Source of the DNA: Asparagopsis taxiformis
Lineage: Eukaryota; Rhodophyta; Florideophyceae; Bonnemaisoniales; Bonnemaisoniaceae
DNA: 64,000 nucleotides
Reading direction: 5' to 3'
Assembly: GCA_030407315.1 (NCBI GenBank)
Contig: JALQPE010002430.1
Coordinates: forward strand, 1 to 64,000
The translations under genes and the position numbers were made by a program. Below the pieces are notes generated by a model. That model saw only the letters and a program-made list of their open reading frames with translations, was not told the origin of the DNA and did no database searches. This document shows, in pieces, positions 33,314-44,100 of this stretch (positions within the stretch are counted from its first letter, which is position 1; the number at the start of each line of letters is the position of its first letter).

Positions 33314-34397
33314 TACCTGATACATCAATGAATCACGCAATTACTGCATTCGAATCCCATTGGGTCTCAGCATTCTGGCCACCTGATTGTGTACTGTATG
33401 ATCCTGCTTTTGGAAACAAGAAATTTCTCAATTATTTGGAGAAACTTGGGATTGAACCCCGTCCAATCCCGCCTCGTCGTCATAACAAAAATGTCATCGA
33501 ATCAAAACACCGTGTGATTCGAGATATTTTCATTCGCCTGGAACATGAGCTGAAAGGTTCGCCGGAAGACCGTGAACTGCTTGTACAGCAGGCTCTTCGA
33601 ATATCCAATGATCTTTATGGCAATGATGTTATGTCCGCCCATGAACTAGCAAAGGGATACACGCGTCCTATCGAATCGGGAAGTACTCCAGCTCTAGTTC
33701 CTGATGATATACAGACTGCACACGACGAGTTACTAGGCAAACGAAAGTTGAATTTAATACTGCGTTCTAAGTCAGTGGCTGATACTCCTATTCATGTTGG
33801 TGATACTGTTCAAATTTACATCAGGCAGCAAAATGAAAAGAGAGGAAAGTGGTCTGGCCCACGACAAGTGCTATCCTATGATCATAAGTCACGTACAGTG
33901 ACTGTACCTGGCTCACGTGGCCAAAAAGTATCTGCTGCAGTTGAGGATGTTCGACACTCTATATCAGGAAATATGCTTGCCAGCGCTATTCAAGACGCCA
34001 TAGACACTGTTGAAAGATGTACTGACGCTTCCATTGATGAGATTAGTTCTGATGAGCAAAATGATGTGGATGAAAATGCAGGACTTCCATCTACACACTT
34101 ACAGGATGTAAGTGACTTTGACATGTCCCAACAAGACATTCCACTGTGCACTATCTCGGATTCACGACCTGCAGAATCTGTATCCGTTCCTGCCAGCGAA
34201 AGTGCAACGTTTCCCTCTGTCGGGGACAGTATTGACGTGTACTGGCCATTAGACAAGATGTACTACTCCGGGAAAGTATCTCAGATTGATGACCAATTAT
34301 ACACTATCAATTATGATGATGGAGATTGTGAAAAAGTACTGTTGACTGATGAAAAATGGAAATTTTCAACTTCTGCCAAATCAGTTACAAGTAATGA
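33314..34397 (+). pseudogene. Copia I integrase core with a C-terminal Tudor-like domain
   Basis: This is the continuation of integrase: second Asp in VLYDPAFGNKKF and the glutamate in NVIESKHRVIRD. A beta-rich region follows (VGDTVQIYIRQQNEKRGKWSG), resembling the integrase C-terminal domain. After an acidic spacer comes a segment at about 34213-34370 with the hallmarks of a Tudor/Agenet fold: SVGDSIDVYWPLDKMYYSGKV, then YDDGDCEK and WKF. Such domains read methylated histone tails or arginines. Placed after integrase, it is a plausible analogue of the Gypsy chromodomain for target choice. The coding region is cut at 34397 by element F and resumes at 52583. Confidence 0.8.
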
Positions 34398-34530
34398 TGT
34401 TAGAAGGAGAATGAATCCTTACCTCTTTATTGCGTAAGTCTGTGATCTGCTTTTATAGGTTTTGTTTGTTTCACTCTCGCCGGCGTCCCGGCGGTGCGTC
34501 GGACAGCTGTCTTTTGTTAGCATCCTGACT
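34398..34530 (-). repeat. 3' LTR of element F
   Basis: This 133-bp copy is nearly identical to 52445-52577. On the minus strand it starts AGTCAGGATGC, not TG, as in B and C. It ends GGATTCATTCTCCTTCTAACA-like at 34398. Confidence 0.92.
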
Positions 34531-37500
34531 GATTTGGTCACTGCCTCTTGGCGACTTCTTGTTTGTTAGCATCCTGACACGCCCCCTGTCGCCAAGGGGC
34601 GGTGAGCTAGTTTGGTCGTTGACGGGAGGGTTTAGGAGTTGTATAGATGTTGATATGCGCTGGAATGCGGGGTTCGAGAGTGGCTTTGTAAATATGTCTG
34701 CTAACATTTCGTCCGTTGGTTTGTAGAGTAGCCTGATTTGTTGGTTGTTGATGTTGTCGATAATGTGGTGGTACCGTATGTCTATGAATTTGCGTCGTTT
34801 AGTTGGTGCCGTTTGTGTCGCGATTTGCAGTGCCGATTGTGAGTCGGTATATGTGGTGATGGCGTGCTGCTGCGGGATGATGCGGAGTTCTTTGAGTAGT
34901 CCAGCGATCCAGTTCGTTTGTCTGATTGTATCGGATATAGATATGAATTCTGCGTCGCATGTGCTGAGTGCAACGAGAGATTGTCGTTGGGAGGCCCAGT
35001 GGATGGGGGAACCGTGGAGTAGGTGTAATGAGCCTGAGATAGATTTTCTTGTGGTCTTGTCGTTAGCAAAATCTGCGTCGGCATAGGATATGAGTGGATC
35101 GTCGTGGGGTGTGGAGGGGAAGGAGATGCCGAAGGAGGGGGTATGTTTGAGGAAGCGGATAAGTCTCTTTAGATGCTTCCAGTGTCGCTGTGTCGGTTTG
35201 TGCGATGCGCGAGCGAGGGCGTTGATGAAGAATTGGAGCTCGGGGCGTGTGCAGTCCGTCAGGTATCGTAGCTCGCCGATGACTTCACGGTAAGTGGTGC
35301 ATATTGTGTCGTCTTGGGGTTCGTCCGGGCCTGGCGGGGATAAGTCAATTCCATCGGAGTACAGCCTTTCTATTGGTTTGGCGTCGGTCATATTCGTTTT
35401 GGAGACGACGGAGCGTATGATATGCGGTTGGGCTATGTGAACTCCTTGCGGGGTTTGTGTAATATGCCAGTTGAGGTAGCGGGACGGAAAGCCAAGCCGT
35501 TTCACGCTGTATTTTGTGCAAAGCGTCTGGTGTAGTTCGTCCAGTAGAGGTTGGTGCGTCGCGCAAGCCAGGAAATCGTCAATTGTCATTGCTACGAAAA
35601 TGTATCCGGTGGGTGTGAATTTTGTGAAGCAGCAGGGGTCGGACTTTAGCTGTGTGAAGTTGTGGGTAGTGAGGAAATCGCGGGCGCCGTCGCAAAATAT
35701 GCGGCCGCCTTGCCTTGTTCCATAGAGGTTCCTTTCCAGTGTACCTGCTGGTTCTGGGTGTTTGAGTGAGCCGTCGAAGAGGGGGTGCTGCTTTATGAAT
35801 ACGGGGGTTTTGTGTGAAAATGGTTCGTGTAGGTACGCTGACGTGATGTCGAAGTGCTCTATGGGTATGCGGTGAGCAGATGCGTGGCAGAGCAGCAGCC
35901 GGATTGTGGTTTTGTCTGCCGTGAATGTAGCCGTTGTGGCCGGGTCGAAGTGGGTGTGTGGGAGCATCATGTCGCCACGGACGGCGCATCGAGCCTTCCG
36001 TTCTATGATTTTGTCATTGTTATCTCGCTTGTACCTGTACGTCATTGTGAGGGGAATGGGCTTGGCGTTGGGTGGAATCAGGTGACGGGGTGTCCATTTG
36101 ATGGCTTGCATGTTATCGAGTTTCTGTAATTCAGCGTCGTGTGCTTCCGCCCATTCTATTGCGTCTGGGTATTTTTGAGCGCTGCGATGTGATTTTGGGG
36201 CGGGCGTGTGGGCTGATATTGCGGAAGGTATGGTTGCTCTTTGGTTGGTTGGTGTAATGGCTGTGAATATCATGGATGGGCGGTGGGAGGGGTCTTGGTC
36301 CGGGTAGTATGGGTGGAAGTTGAGTGCAGACATGTGTAGATCCTTGCCGGTGGTCAGATCTTGTGCCCTTATAGTATTGGTGTCTATGCCGTGAAGGTAT
36401 CTGACTGTGATCGCACGCGGTTGTAGTTTCGTTTTGGGGGAAAGAACCGGGGCGTGACCGATTTGACCGAAGGCGAATAGGCGTTGGATGTCTGGTGGTG
36501 TTCCGTACCAATCGGTATGCGGGAGGCGGCCTGTGGTGGAATGGAGTGTGATGTTGCGTTTGAACGTGGAATCGTGCAAGGCGTCGTCCCAAAATGTGTC
36601 GTCTAACTGGCTGTGAGCCAAGTTTGCGCGAACTGCGTTGAGAAGTGTGCCGTTGATTCGTTCGGCGAGGCTGTTTTGTTCCGGCGTGTGAGGGACGGTT
36701 TTGATGTGAGTGATTCCGCGTTCGTGGAGTGCACTTGTGAGGGCCTGAGCGAGGTACTCTTTGGCGTTGTCTGTGCGAAGGAATCTTGGGTAGGTTCCAT
36801 GAATGTTATGTACGTGCTCCAAGTATTGTATAGTGAGCTGAGGGATGTGAGAGCGGTCTGGAATCGTGTATGTGGTCATGTGTCGTGATTTTGTGTCGAC
36901 GAATGTGAGGATGTAACGGTTGCCGTGCCTGGATGTAGGTGTGAGTGGTCCACAGACGTCGGAAGAGATATGTTGACCAAGTTGGTGTGTGTGCGTGGTC
37001 GGTTTATGGGGGGCTTTGCGGATTTTTGCTATTGCGCAAGCACTGCAGGTGAATTTAGGTTGGGCCGTGTCGTCGTTGTTCGCGAGTACGGGTAGCATGC
37101 GGTGCTCGCACATTTTTTGGATGGTTTGGGGATTGGCGTGTGCCAGTTGTAGGTGTAAGTCGCGGTGAGACGTTGTCGTCGGTGTGGGTGACGGTGTGGT
37201 GGGAGCGGGTGGTGTGGGATGGGGTGGGTGCGTTGCCGCTCTGTGTTTGGGTAGTTTGGGGGATGTTATTTTGCGTGTGAAAAGGGGGGTAGGGTTTGGC
37301 GGGCTTGTGTGGTGTGTGCTGTTGTTTGGTGCGCTTGGTGCGGCAGGAGGTGTAACTTGTGGTGTTCTAGTTGGTGGGGGGTGAGCTGGGGGTGGCACAA
37401 TACCGCTGAGGATTGGTTGTGGAGGTGGTGGCGGGGGAGGTTGGTACGTTTTTGGGGGAGCGGCTACTGTGGGTGGTGAGGGTTTGGGACGGGGAAGAGG

Positions 37501-38034
37501 TGGTTTTGTTCGCCATGGTCGATCCCATTGTATTTTCTTCTTGCTCCTTGTGTTTTGAGCTGGGGTGTCCGGGATGGGTTGACGTGAGTTGATGGAGGAA
37601 TTCGTGGCTGAGTGCTGTGGGGAGGGGGGAGGTGTATTTCGGGTCGTTCTGGCCGTGTGACACGTGGGTTGAGTGACCTCGCGGAAGGTGTAGAGGCCGT
37701 TATGGAAGTCCGCAAGTTTTTTGAGTTCGGCTTCCATGTGGGCGGAGGTAAGCCGCTTCAGGGGTGAAGGTAACGTTGCCGTGGTTGGCTGCTATTGAGT
37801 GAACGGCAAGTAGGTTGTGGCCGATGGAAGGGGAGCATACGGCATTAGGTAAGTGAAGCGTCGTGTTCCTCGCTTGTATCTGTATGGGTCCGGTGTGGGT
37901 GATGGGGTATAGGCGGTTAGCGGCTGTTTTGGTGAAGCGGTTGGGGCTGCATCGGGTCATGTTTGGTGTGGGCGATGTGACGTGGGATGGGAGCGCTCCG
38001 GAGTCTAGTATGTATGACTTACCCGGTTCAGATA
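34471..38034 (-). pseudogene. Copia F pol (protease to RNase H), one frameshift
   Basis: Starting at the G junction (38034) the sequence reads EPGKSYILDSGALPSH, the protease active site, then continues in one frame to about 37730. Two bases are missing there compared with C, and the rest of pol lies in another frame, open from 37737 to 34471: a Pro/Thr-rich linker, HHCC domain with CSACAIAK, integrase core (SSDVCG, RTDNAKEY, LAERINGT), RT (FDITSAYLHE, YGTRQGGRIF, MTIDDFLACA) and RNase H (YADADFAND, STCDAE, TDSQSAL, MLADIFTKPL). The RT and RNase H catalytic residues are intact. The C-terminus runs through the polypurine tract into the LTR, as in A and B. Confidence 0.92.
34547..34596 (-). other. 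Polypurine-tract hairpin of element F
   Basis: CTTGGCGAC (34547-34555) and GTCGCCAAG (34588-34596) are perfect complements around the first LTR-start motif (ending at 34579) and the polypurine tract. The 49 bp 34531-34579 have no counterpart in the 5' LTR of F. Confidence 0.8.
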
Positions 38035-38686
38035 TGTAGTATACGTGGCAATTCCGAAATTGCAAATATTTACGTTTTCCGCGGAATTCGAATCTCGGCG
38101 GACACGACCGGCGACAGCAATGAACGAACATTGCTGGCGCATGCGCGCGCGCAACCTGCACACGTGTGCAACGAACGTATTGGCAACGGCCAACGGACCA
38201 ACGGGTCCCTACGTGTGACCCACAAGGTCCCTTCCCATTCGGGGACGTTACGAGCAGTGTTTACACTGTAAAGCGATGCCATCGTGGCTATATAGGTATT
38301 GGCATCGTGCCGGGAGGGAAAGGGGACAAGACAACGATCGAGCAACGGCTCTAGTCTACGACTGACTTCTACGTTTACGTTTTGCCTAACGAGGCTTCGT
38401 CTCCGTCGAGCTGCGTACTCCCTACCCATCGCCGCACGTAAGGCTGATTGCGTGTAGTGCCTCCGGGCTTGGTCGAGAGCGCCTCCGGTGACGTACCACC
38501 TCGTGTGCTAACGTAATCCTCGCGTGGATTGTTGCGTCGTGACGCTCGTGTCTACTCGCTAACCTATCTCTACCGTTCTACCTAACATACAGTCAAACAC
38601 CAGCGGGTGGACTGCTCGTTTCGTTTCGTAAGGACAGCGTGTCCGTGGCTCGTACGAGCTACTTCTAGAACTAACGTTGTTCCACA
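38035..38686 (+). repeat. 5' LTR of element G
   Basis: The 652-bp LTR starts TGTAGTATACG and ends TTGTTCCACA. A TATA-like GGCTATATAGG is at about 38287. The internal sequence begins CTGGTCTCTCGACC; TGGTCTCTCGACC would fit the 3' end of a tRNA terminating in ...GAGACCA, so G probably uses a conventional tRNA 3'-end primer. Confidence 0.95.
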
Positions 38687-38785
38687 CTGGTCTCTCGACC
38701 TAGAAGTTGCTACGAGCATAACGACAACCAACGAGGTTGAGCTCTTTTACGTTAACGAAAAGCTACGTGCTACAGACGACGGTCT

Positions 38786-41065
38786 ATGAATTACGCTGTG
38801 TCGAATTCCAGCGCGTCGCCCAGGCAACCGTTGCCAACGTCAGCGGACGCCGAAGCCGACGTGGCCTTGTCAGCAGAAGCGATCTTCGCGACTGATCGAT
38901 CTATCCCGCCGGATATCGAGGCGATCGGCCAGCTACCACGTACGGTAAGCCCGTTTGAGTCCGTGAGTATGGACCCCGCAACGCGCGGTCAGCTCAACGA
39001 AGGGAACGTGACTCCCACGGCACTACGTGTAGTGTACGAAGACCTTCGAGGTCACATCGAAAGGGCGAGCGACGCGGCCGTCGACGAAGCCGTAAGGCAG
39101 AGACTCGGAGTCTCGGAGCGCGAAGCTCGTGCGTTACGTGAACGCTCAGCGACCCTCGAACGGGAAAACGAAGGTTTACGAAACCGCCTCTCCGCCGTGG
39201 AGGGAAGACTCGACTCGTTTGTCGTAGTATTCAACGAAATCGTCGCCGGACGTTCCGCTCCGCCGAGCGGAAGCGATCCGAATTACGAAGGCTCGCGCGC
39301 CTATAACTCGCAATCCTCCCCGGCCGTTCCGGGAGGATACCCACCAACACCCGGTCCGACGACCCCGACAACGTACGGAAGGGGGGCGACAGTGCAACGA
39401 GCCATCGCCCACCCCGACGAGACGCCACGAAGGCAATTACGTTTTAACGATACGCCAGACCACGCGCGGTCGGCGGACGCAGCACGTGCTGCGCAATTCG
39501 ATACGAGAGCTCCCCCGCCACGTGAAACGTACATTCCGTGGCTGGGTACGTTCGGCACGACGGACACGCGAGTCCACGAAAACGAACGTGCCGACGCGGT
39601 ACGCTTACCAGGGAACGCCCTCGGACCCGTTTGCCACGCGTTGGCAGAGCACACGACAATGCTCGACGCATTTGCGAACGTGGTGTCGTACCGCATGTAC
39701 CGACTTAACGATGTACGTGAACATCTCTACGTGAACGAGAGTCAAAGCGTACATAAGCTCAAACGTGAGCTGGAGGGACTTTTCCCTACGTTAAAGCCGT
39801 TCTCCGGCCGGAATCCGATTACGTTACTCGGATTCCTCGCCCAAATACGTGATGGGTTCAGCACACTCGGAGTGTGCGAGGGAGTGGCAGTACGTGCGCT
39901 GCACTTCTTCCTCGAAGGGGACGCCCGACGGTTCTACGATTCCCAGTGTACGACTGGTGTGATCACGACTGATCCGACGAAGAGGTTCTCGTGGCCTCAC
40001 GTAATCAACGCGTTGATCAAACGATACCTGCAAGACGACGTGCTGCAGGAGGCCTACGAAAAGGTCACGATGATCACGCAGAGTCCTAACGAGGACGAGA
40101 ATCAGTACGCTGATAGACTCGACACCGCCACGCGGGCGTGTAACTACGTGTTTACGGATCGACTCCTCGTTCACCACTACGTACGTGGTTTGCTGCCCTC
40201 GACGCGGGCAGCCGTGACGGAACGACTCCGGTCACTCCCCGAACGAGAGAGGAACGACCTCACCGTTGTGAGACGATTGGCGACGGCCGAAGGAACGACC
40301 TTCCGTGCACGTACGGCAGCTGTCGCGTCAGCCGCGAAACCGAAAGTGCGGTTTCCGGTGAAGCCTACGTTGGCTATTTCCGACCACGAGTCGAGGAAGT
40401 TCGCGGACTACGATGAGTCCGCGTACTTACGTAATGAACGGGCTAACGAGCCCAGTTACCACGATGGTAACCTGAACATCCCCGCGAGGGACGACGACGA
40501 CGTGTCGCTCGCTGCGGTTCACGTTGCCGAGAATTTGGAGGCGATCCTCTTCACGAACGGGCCGCCGCCCAACGATACGAAAACGGCAAACGAAAAGCCG
40601 GACGAGCTCGAAGCTCGATTGAACCGTCCATGCGAGGACGTGCCGAAGCTCACGAGCGAGCAGACGCAATTGGCGCACTCCGTAATCCCGAATGATTACT
40701 GGACGCTGTCGTGTTGGTCATGCCGCGAAGATGGCCACTCGACGTTTACGTGTCCGCGTCTGACGCCAGATCAACGGATCTTTTTCGCGTACAAGTACTA
40801 CCTCTTCCACGTGAAGAGCAACCCACGTCAGGCTGAGTACTTCCGCCAACGAATGGCCAAGCGTCACCAGGAACGACCTGATGAGCGAGGGAACGTGACC
40901 CCGCGGAGGTACGGCACGCCGCCTACGATACTCCGAAACCCCAATCGTGACGGGGGAAGGCCCTTCGACAGGCGCCGCGGCGATTTCGTAATGACCGACG
41001 TGACCCCCGCCCGTGGGCGAACGAACGAAATGGCCAGCGTAATGGCCGCAGCGGAGTCTACGTGA
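38786..41065 (+). CDS. Gypsy G Gag (759 aa)
   Basis: An intact ORF from ATG 38786. The first 90 residues are disordered. Residues about 90-150 form a strong coiled coil (heptads around REARALRERSATLERENEGLRNRL). A Pro/Thr-rich stretch comes next; residues about 325-490 resemble a retrotransposon capsid (LKPFSGRNPITLLGFLAQIRDGF, RRFYDSQC, YVRGLLPSTRAAV). A classical CX2CX4HX4C zinc knuckle, CWSCREDGHSTFTC, is at about residue 643, before a basic tail. Gag packages element RNA. It stops at 41065, and pol does not overlap it, so pol must be translated by some other route (see pol). Confidence 0.92.
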   Translation: MNYAVSNSSASPRQPLPTSADAEADVALSAEAIFATDRSIPPDIEAIGQLPRTVSPFESVSMDPATRGQLNEGNVTPTALRVVYEDLRGHIERASDAAVDEAVRQRLGVSEREARALRERSATLERENEGLRNRLSAVEGRLDSFVVVFNEIVAGRSAPPSGSDPNYEGSRAYNSQSSPAVPGGYPPTPGPTTPTTYGRGATVQRAIAHPDETPRRQLRFNDTPDHARSADAARAAQFDTRAPPPRETYIPWLGTFGTTDTRVHENERADAVRLPGNALGPVCHALAEHTTMLDAFANVVSYRMYRLNDVREHLYVNESQSVHKLKRELEGLFPTLKPFSGRNPITLLGFLAQIRDGFSTLGVCEGVAVRALHFFLEGDARRFYDSQCTTGVITTDPTKRFSWPHVINALIKRYLQDDVLQEAYEKVTMITQSPNEDENQYADRLDTATRACNYVFTDRLLVHHYVRGLLPSTRAAVTERLRSLPERERNDLTVVRRLATAEGTTFRARTAAVASAAKPKVRFPVKPTLAISDHESRKFADYDESAYLRNERANEPSYHDGNLNIPARDDDDVSLAAVHVAENLEAILFTNGPPPNDTKTANEKPDELEARLNRPCEDVPKLTSEQTQLAHSVIPNDYWTLSCWSCREDGHSTFTCPRLTPDQRIFFAYKYYLFHVKSNPRQAEYFRQRMAKRHQERPDERGNVTPRRYGTPPTILRNPNRDGGRPFDRRRGDFVMTDVTPARGRTNEMASVMAAAEST

Positions 41066-41114
41066 CGACCTCCGCTGACGAAACACCACTCGAGGTGGAA
41101 ACGAGTCACGATGA

Positions 41115-44100
41115 CGAACGAGCTTCGTGGGCTCACGACGACAACGTGTCGAACGGCCCCGCGCCGGGAAACGACCAGGCGATGTAGGTCACGAGCCACC
41201 CACATCGCCTGAACCCTTACGTAAAAGGGGGACGACCGACGTCGATGATTGGTCCTCCGCAGGCTCACCGATGAACGAGAGTTACGTAAAGCTCACGGCC
41301 GCGAAGGCCAACTCGAGTCACACGACACCCGACGTGGGGGAAGAAACGAAGTCCGACGGGACGAACGAACCTCACACGAAGAGGAAGCCTCGCAGACGAG
41401 CGAGACGCGCTACCCGGAAGCACGACGCTTCCGAGCGCGAGAAAGCCAAACACGCGGCTTATACGAAGCGTGTCGACGCAAAAGAAGCCATACGGGCTCA
41501 CACGATGAAGCGACGAACCGCTAGCGAAGACGTAGACCGCGCGCCGGTCAGGACCGAACCGTTGGTCCTCGACGGGCATACGTGCCTACTTGCGTCGAAG
41601 CATTATATCGTATCCGGAACGATCGGACTAGACCTCAACGTGATGAGGGCGATTACCATCGCGATGGATACGTGCAGCGGCTACAACTTGATACGAACAA
41701 GTTTACTACCCTACGACTGGGTCGACCGCTGTCTACGTGACGAAGAGCTGCCGAAGCTCGGAGACGCCAACGGGCGACGTTTGCCTATCGAAGGCGCCAT
41801 CCTGCTTCGTGTCAGGCTGGGGAACTCGCTGTTCCGCGTAAAATTCTTCGTAGCCAACACGCTGGCTGTCCCCGTTATAATGGGCACGTCGTTCATGTCG
41901 AAGCATGTCGATGCTATACGCTGTCGAGCGCAGACAATCGACCTCCATCGGGGGGATACGATACCCATTATCGCGGAGGGCGATACGACGACTCCGTACG
42001 AGGAGGGGGAGGAGACGAATCCAAACGTGGAGCCCCCGAAACGCCGCGAGCGTAACGCGGCCTCGAATAGGCCGAGCCGAACGTTCTCGGTTCGCCTGAC
42101 GAAGTACACGCGTGTACCGGCGATGTCGCAACGGACCGTCAACGTGACGACGGATGCGACCGGACTCGTGTTCCTCGAACCGAAAGCGTCGGTGCAATTC
42201 CGGCATGGGCTGCGCATAGCCAACGGAGTGGTCGACGTAGGACCGAGAGAGACGTTCTCTATCATCGTGTCGAACTTCACGAAGAAGGACCGCGAATTGC
42301 CGAAAGGCGCAACGATTGCGTACGCGGTACGCTCCCCGTTGGGAATCGTCCCACTCAAGCGTGAGGGCGGCGAAGCCCTCGCGAAGGTTTTGAACCTACC
42401 GCTAGTCGACGCGACGACGCGGACGAATACGAACGGGTTGGGCGACGAAACGCCAGACCCGTTGGTCAACGAAAAGGGGAACGACCCCGCCACGGATTGG
42501 CAGTCGACAATCGATTTGTCGCACCTCGACGACGAGGATTTACGAAAGCGCATCAACGAGATGCTAGCTACACATTCGTCAATGTGGACGAGCGGACGCC
42601 TCGGCGAAATCAATGCTACGGAGCATCGAATCGAACTCGAACCGGGCACGCGGCCCATACGTTCAATGCCCTATCGTCAGGGTCCGGCTTTACGTACGAT
42701 AGCCGAGGAGCAGATCACGAAGATGCTCAACGAAGGGGTTATCGAACCCGCGTCCAGCGAATGGGCGTCACCAATCGTGTTGGTGCCGAAGAAGGACGGA
42801 TCCTTACGTTTCTGTGTCGATTACAGGCGTTTGAACGCGAAAACGATCGCTGATTCGTACCCGCTTCCTCGTATGGAAGACTGCCTTGATTCGTTGGGCG
42901 ACGCCGCCATCTTCACGACACTCGATTGTAACGCCGGTTACTGGCAAGTGCCCGTCTCCGCCGAGGACCGTGATAAGACAACGTTTACGTCTTTCATGGG
43001 AACGTATCGCTACGTGCGAATGCCATTCGGGCTACGAAATGCCCCCGCTACGTTTCAGCGGACGTTGGACATCATCCTCTCCGGAGTACGTTGGCAATCG
43101 TGCCTGGTCTACTTAGACGACGTAATCGTCTTTTCGAAAGACCTCGAGTCTCACCTGGGTCACGTTGACCAGGTGCTTTCCCTGCTACGCGCAGCGGGAG
43201 TAACGTTAAAGCTCACGAAGTGCTCGTTCTTTCAACCACGAGTTGACTACCTGGGGCACGTGATTACCCCAGGGAAGCTGCACGTCGCAGCTCGGAACAA
43301 GGAAGCCTTTCGTACGGCTACGTTCCCACGCGACAAGACGCAATGTCGATCGTTTTTGGGCGCGGCCAACGTTTACCGCCGTTTCGTAAAGGCGTATGCC
43401 GAGATCGCTCGGCCACTCAACACGATGTTGAAGAAGGACGCTTCCCCCGATTGGACGAACCCAACGGACGCGCAAACGAATGCGTTCGAAACGTTGAAGA
43501 CAATACTGGTGTCGCCACCAGTATTGCACCTTCCGAAGGCGGGACGTCCGTTCATGATCGATACCGACGCGTCGGCGTATCAGCTGGGAGCTACGTTGCT
43601 CCAGCAGCAGAACGAAGATAAGCCCAACGAATGGGTGCCGATTGGGTACTGGTCGAAGACCCTCAACGAAACCGAACGCGGTTACTCGGCAACGGAGCGC
43701 GAGTGCTACTCCGTCGTCTGGGCGATAACGTCGCTCCGACCCTACGTAGAGGGTCAGCGATTTACCGTACGTACGGATCACGAAGCCTTACGTTGGCTGA
43801 TGACGTTAACGGACGCGTCCGGACGACTACTACGATGGAGGCTACGCGTTGCCGAATTCGATTTCGAAGTCACGTACAGGCCTGGGCGCGTGCACCAGGT
43901 ACCTGACGCTTTATCACGTGTGATATCTACGTATGACGACGGTCGACCCGTCGACGATGACGTACCATCGTACGGGGACGCGGTCCTCGTGACGACTCGC
44001 AGTCGGCGACAACCCACACGAAATGGGCAAGGACGAACGACGTCCGTACGTAAAAAGGCAACGAATGCCAGGGGTCACGACGACCCGTCGAACGAGACTC

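Noticed and set aside
39052..39436. Long minus-strand open frames within gag and pol of element G.
   Set aside because: They mirror the coding frame of GC-rich genes and have no domain; unlike the 48017-50245 ORF they lie opposite to a real gene.
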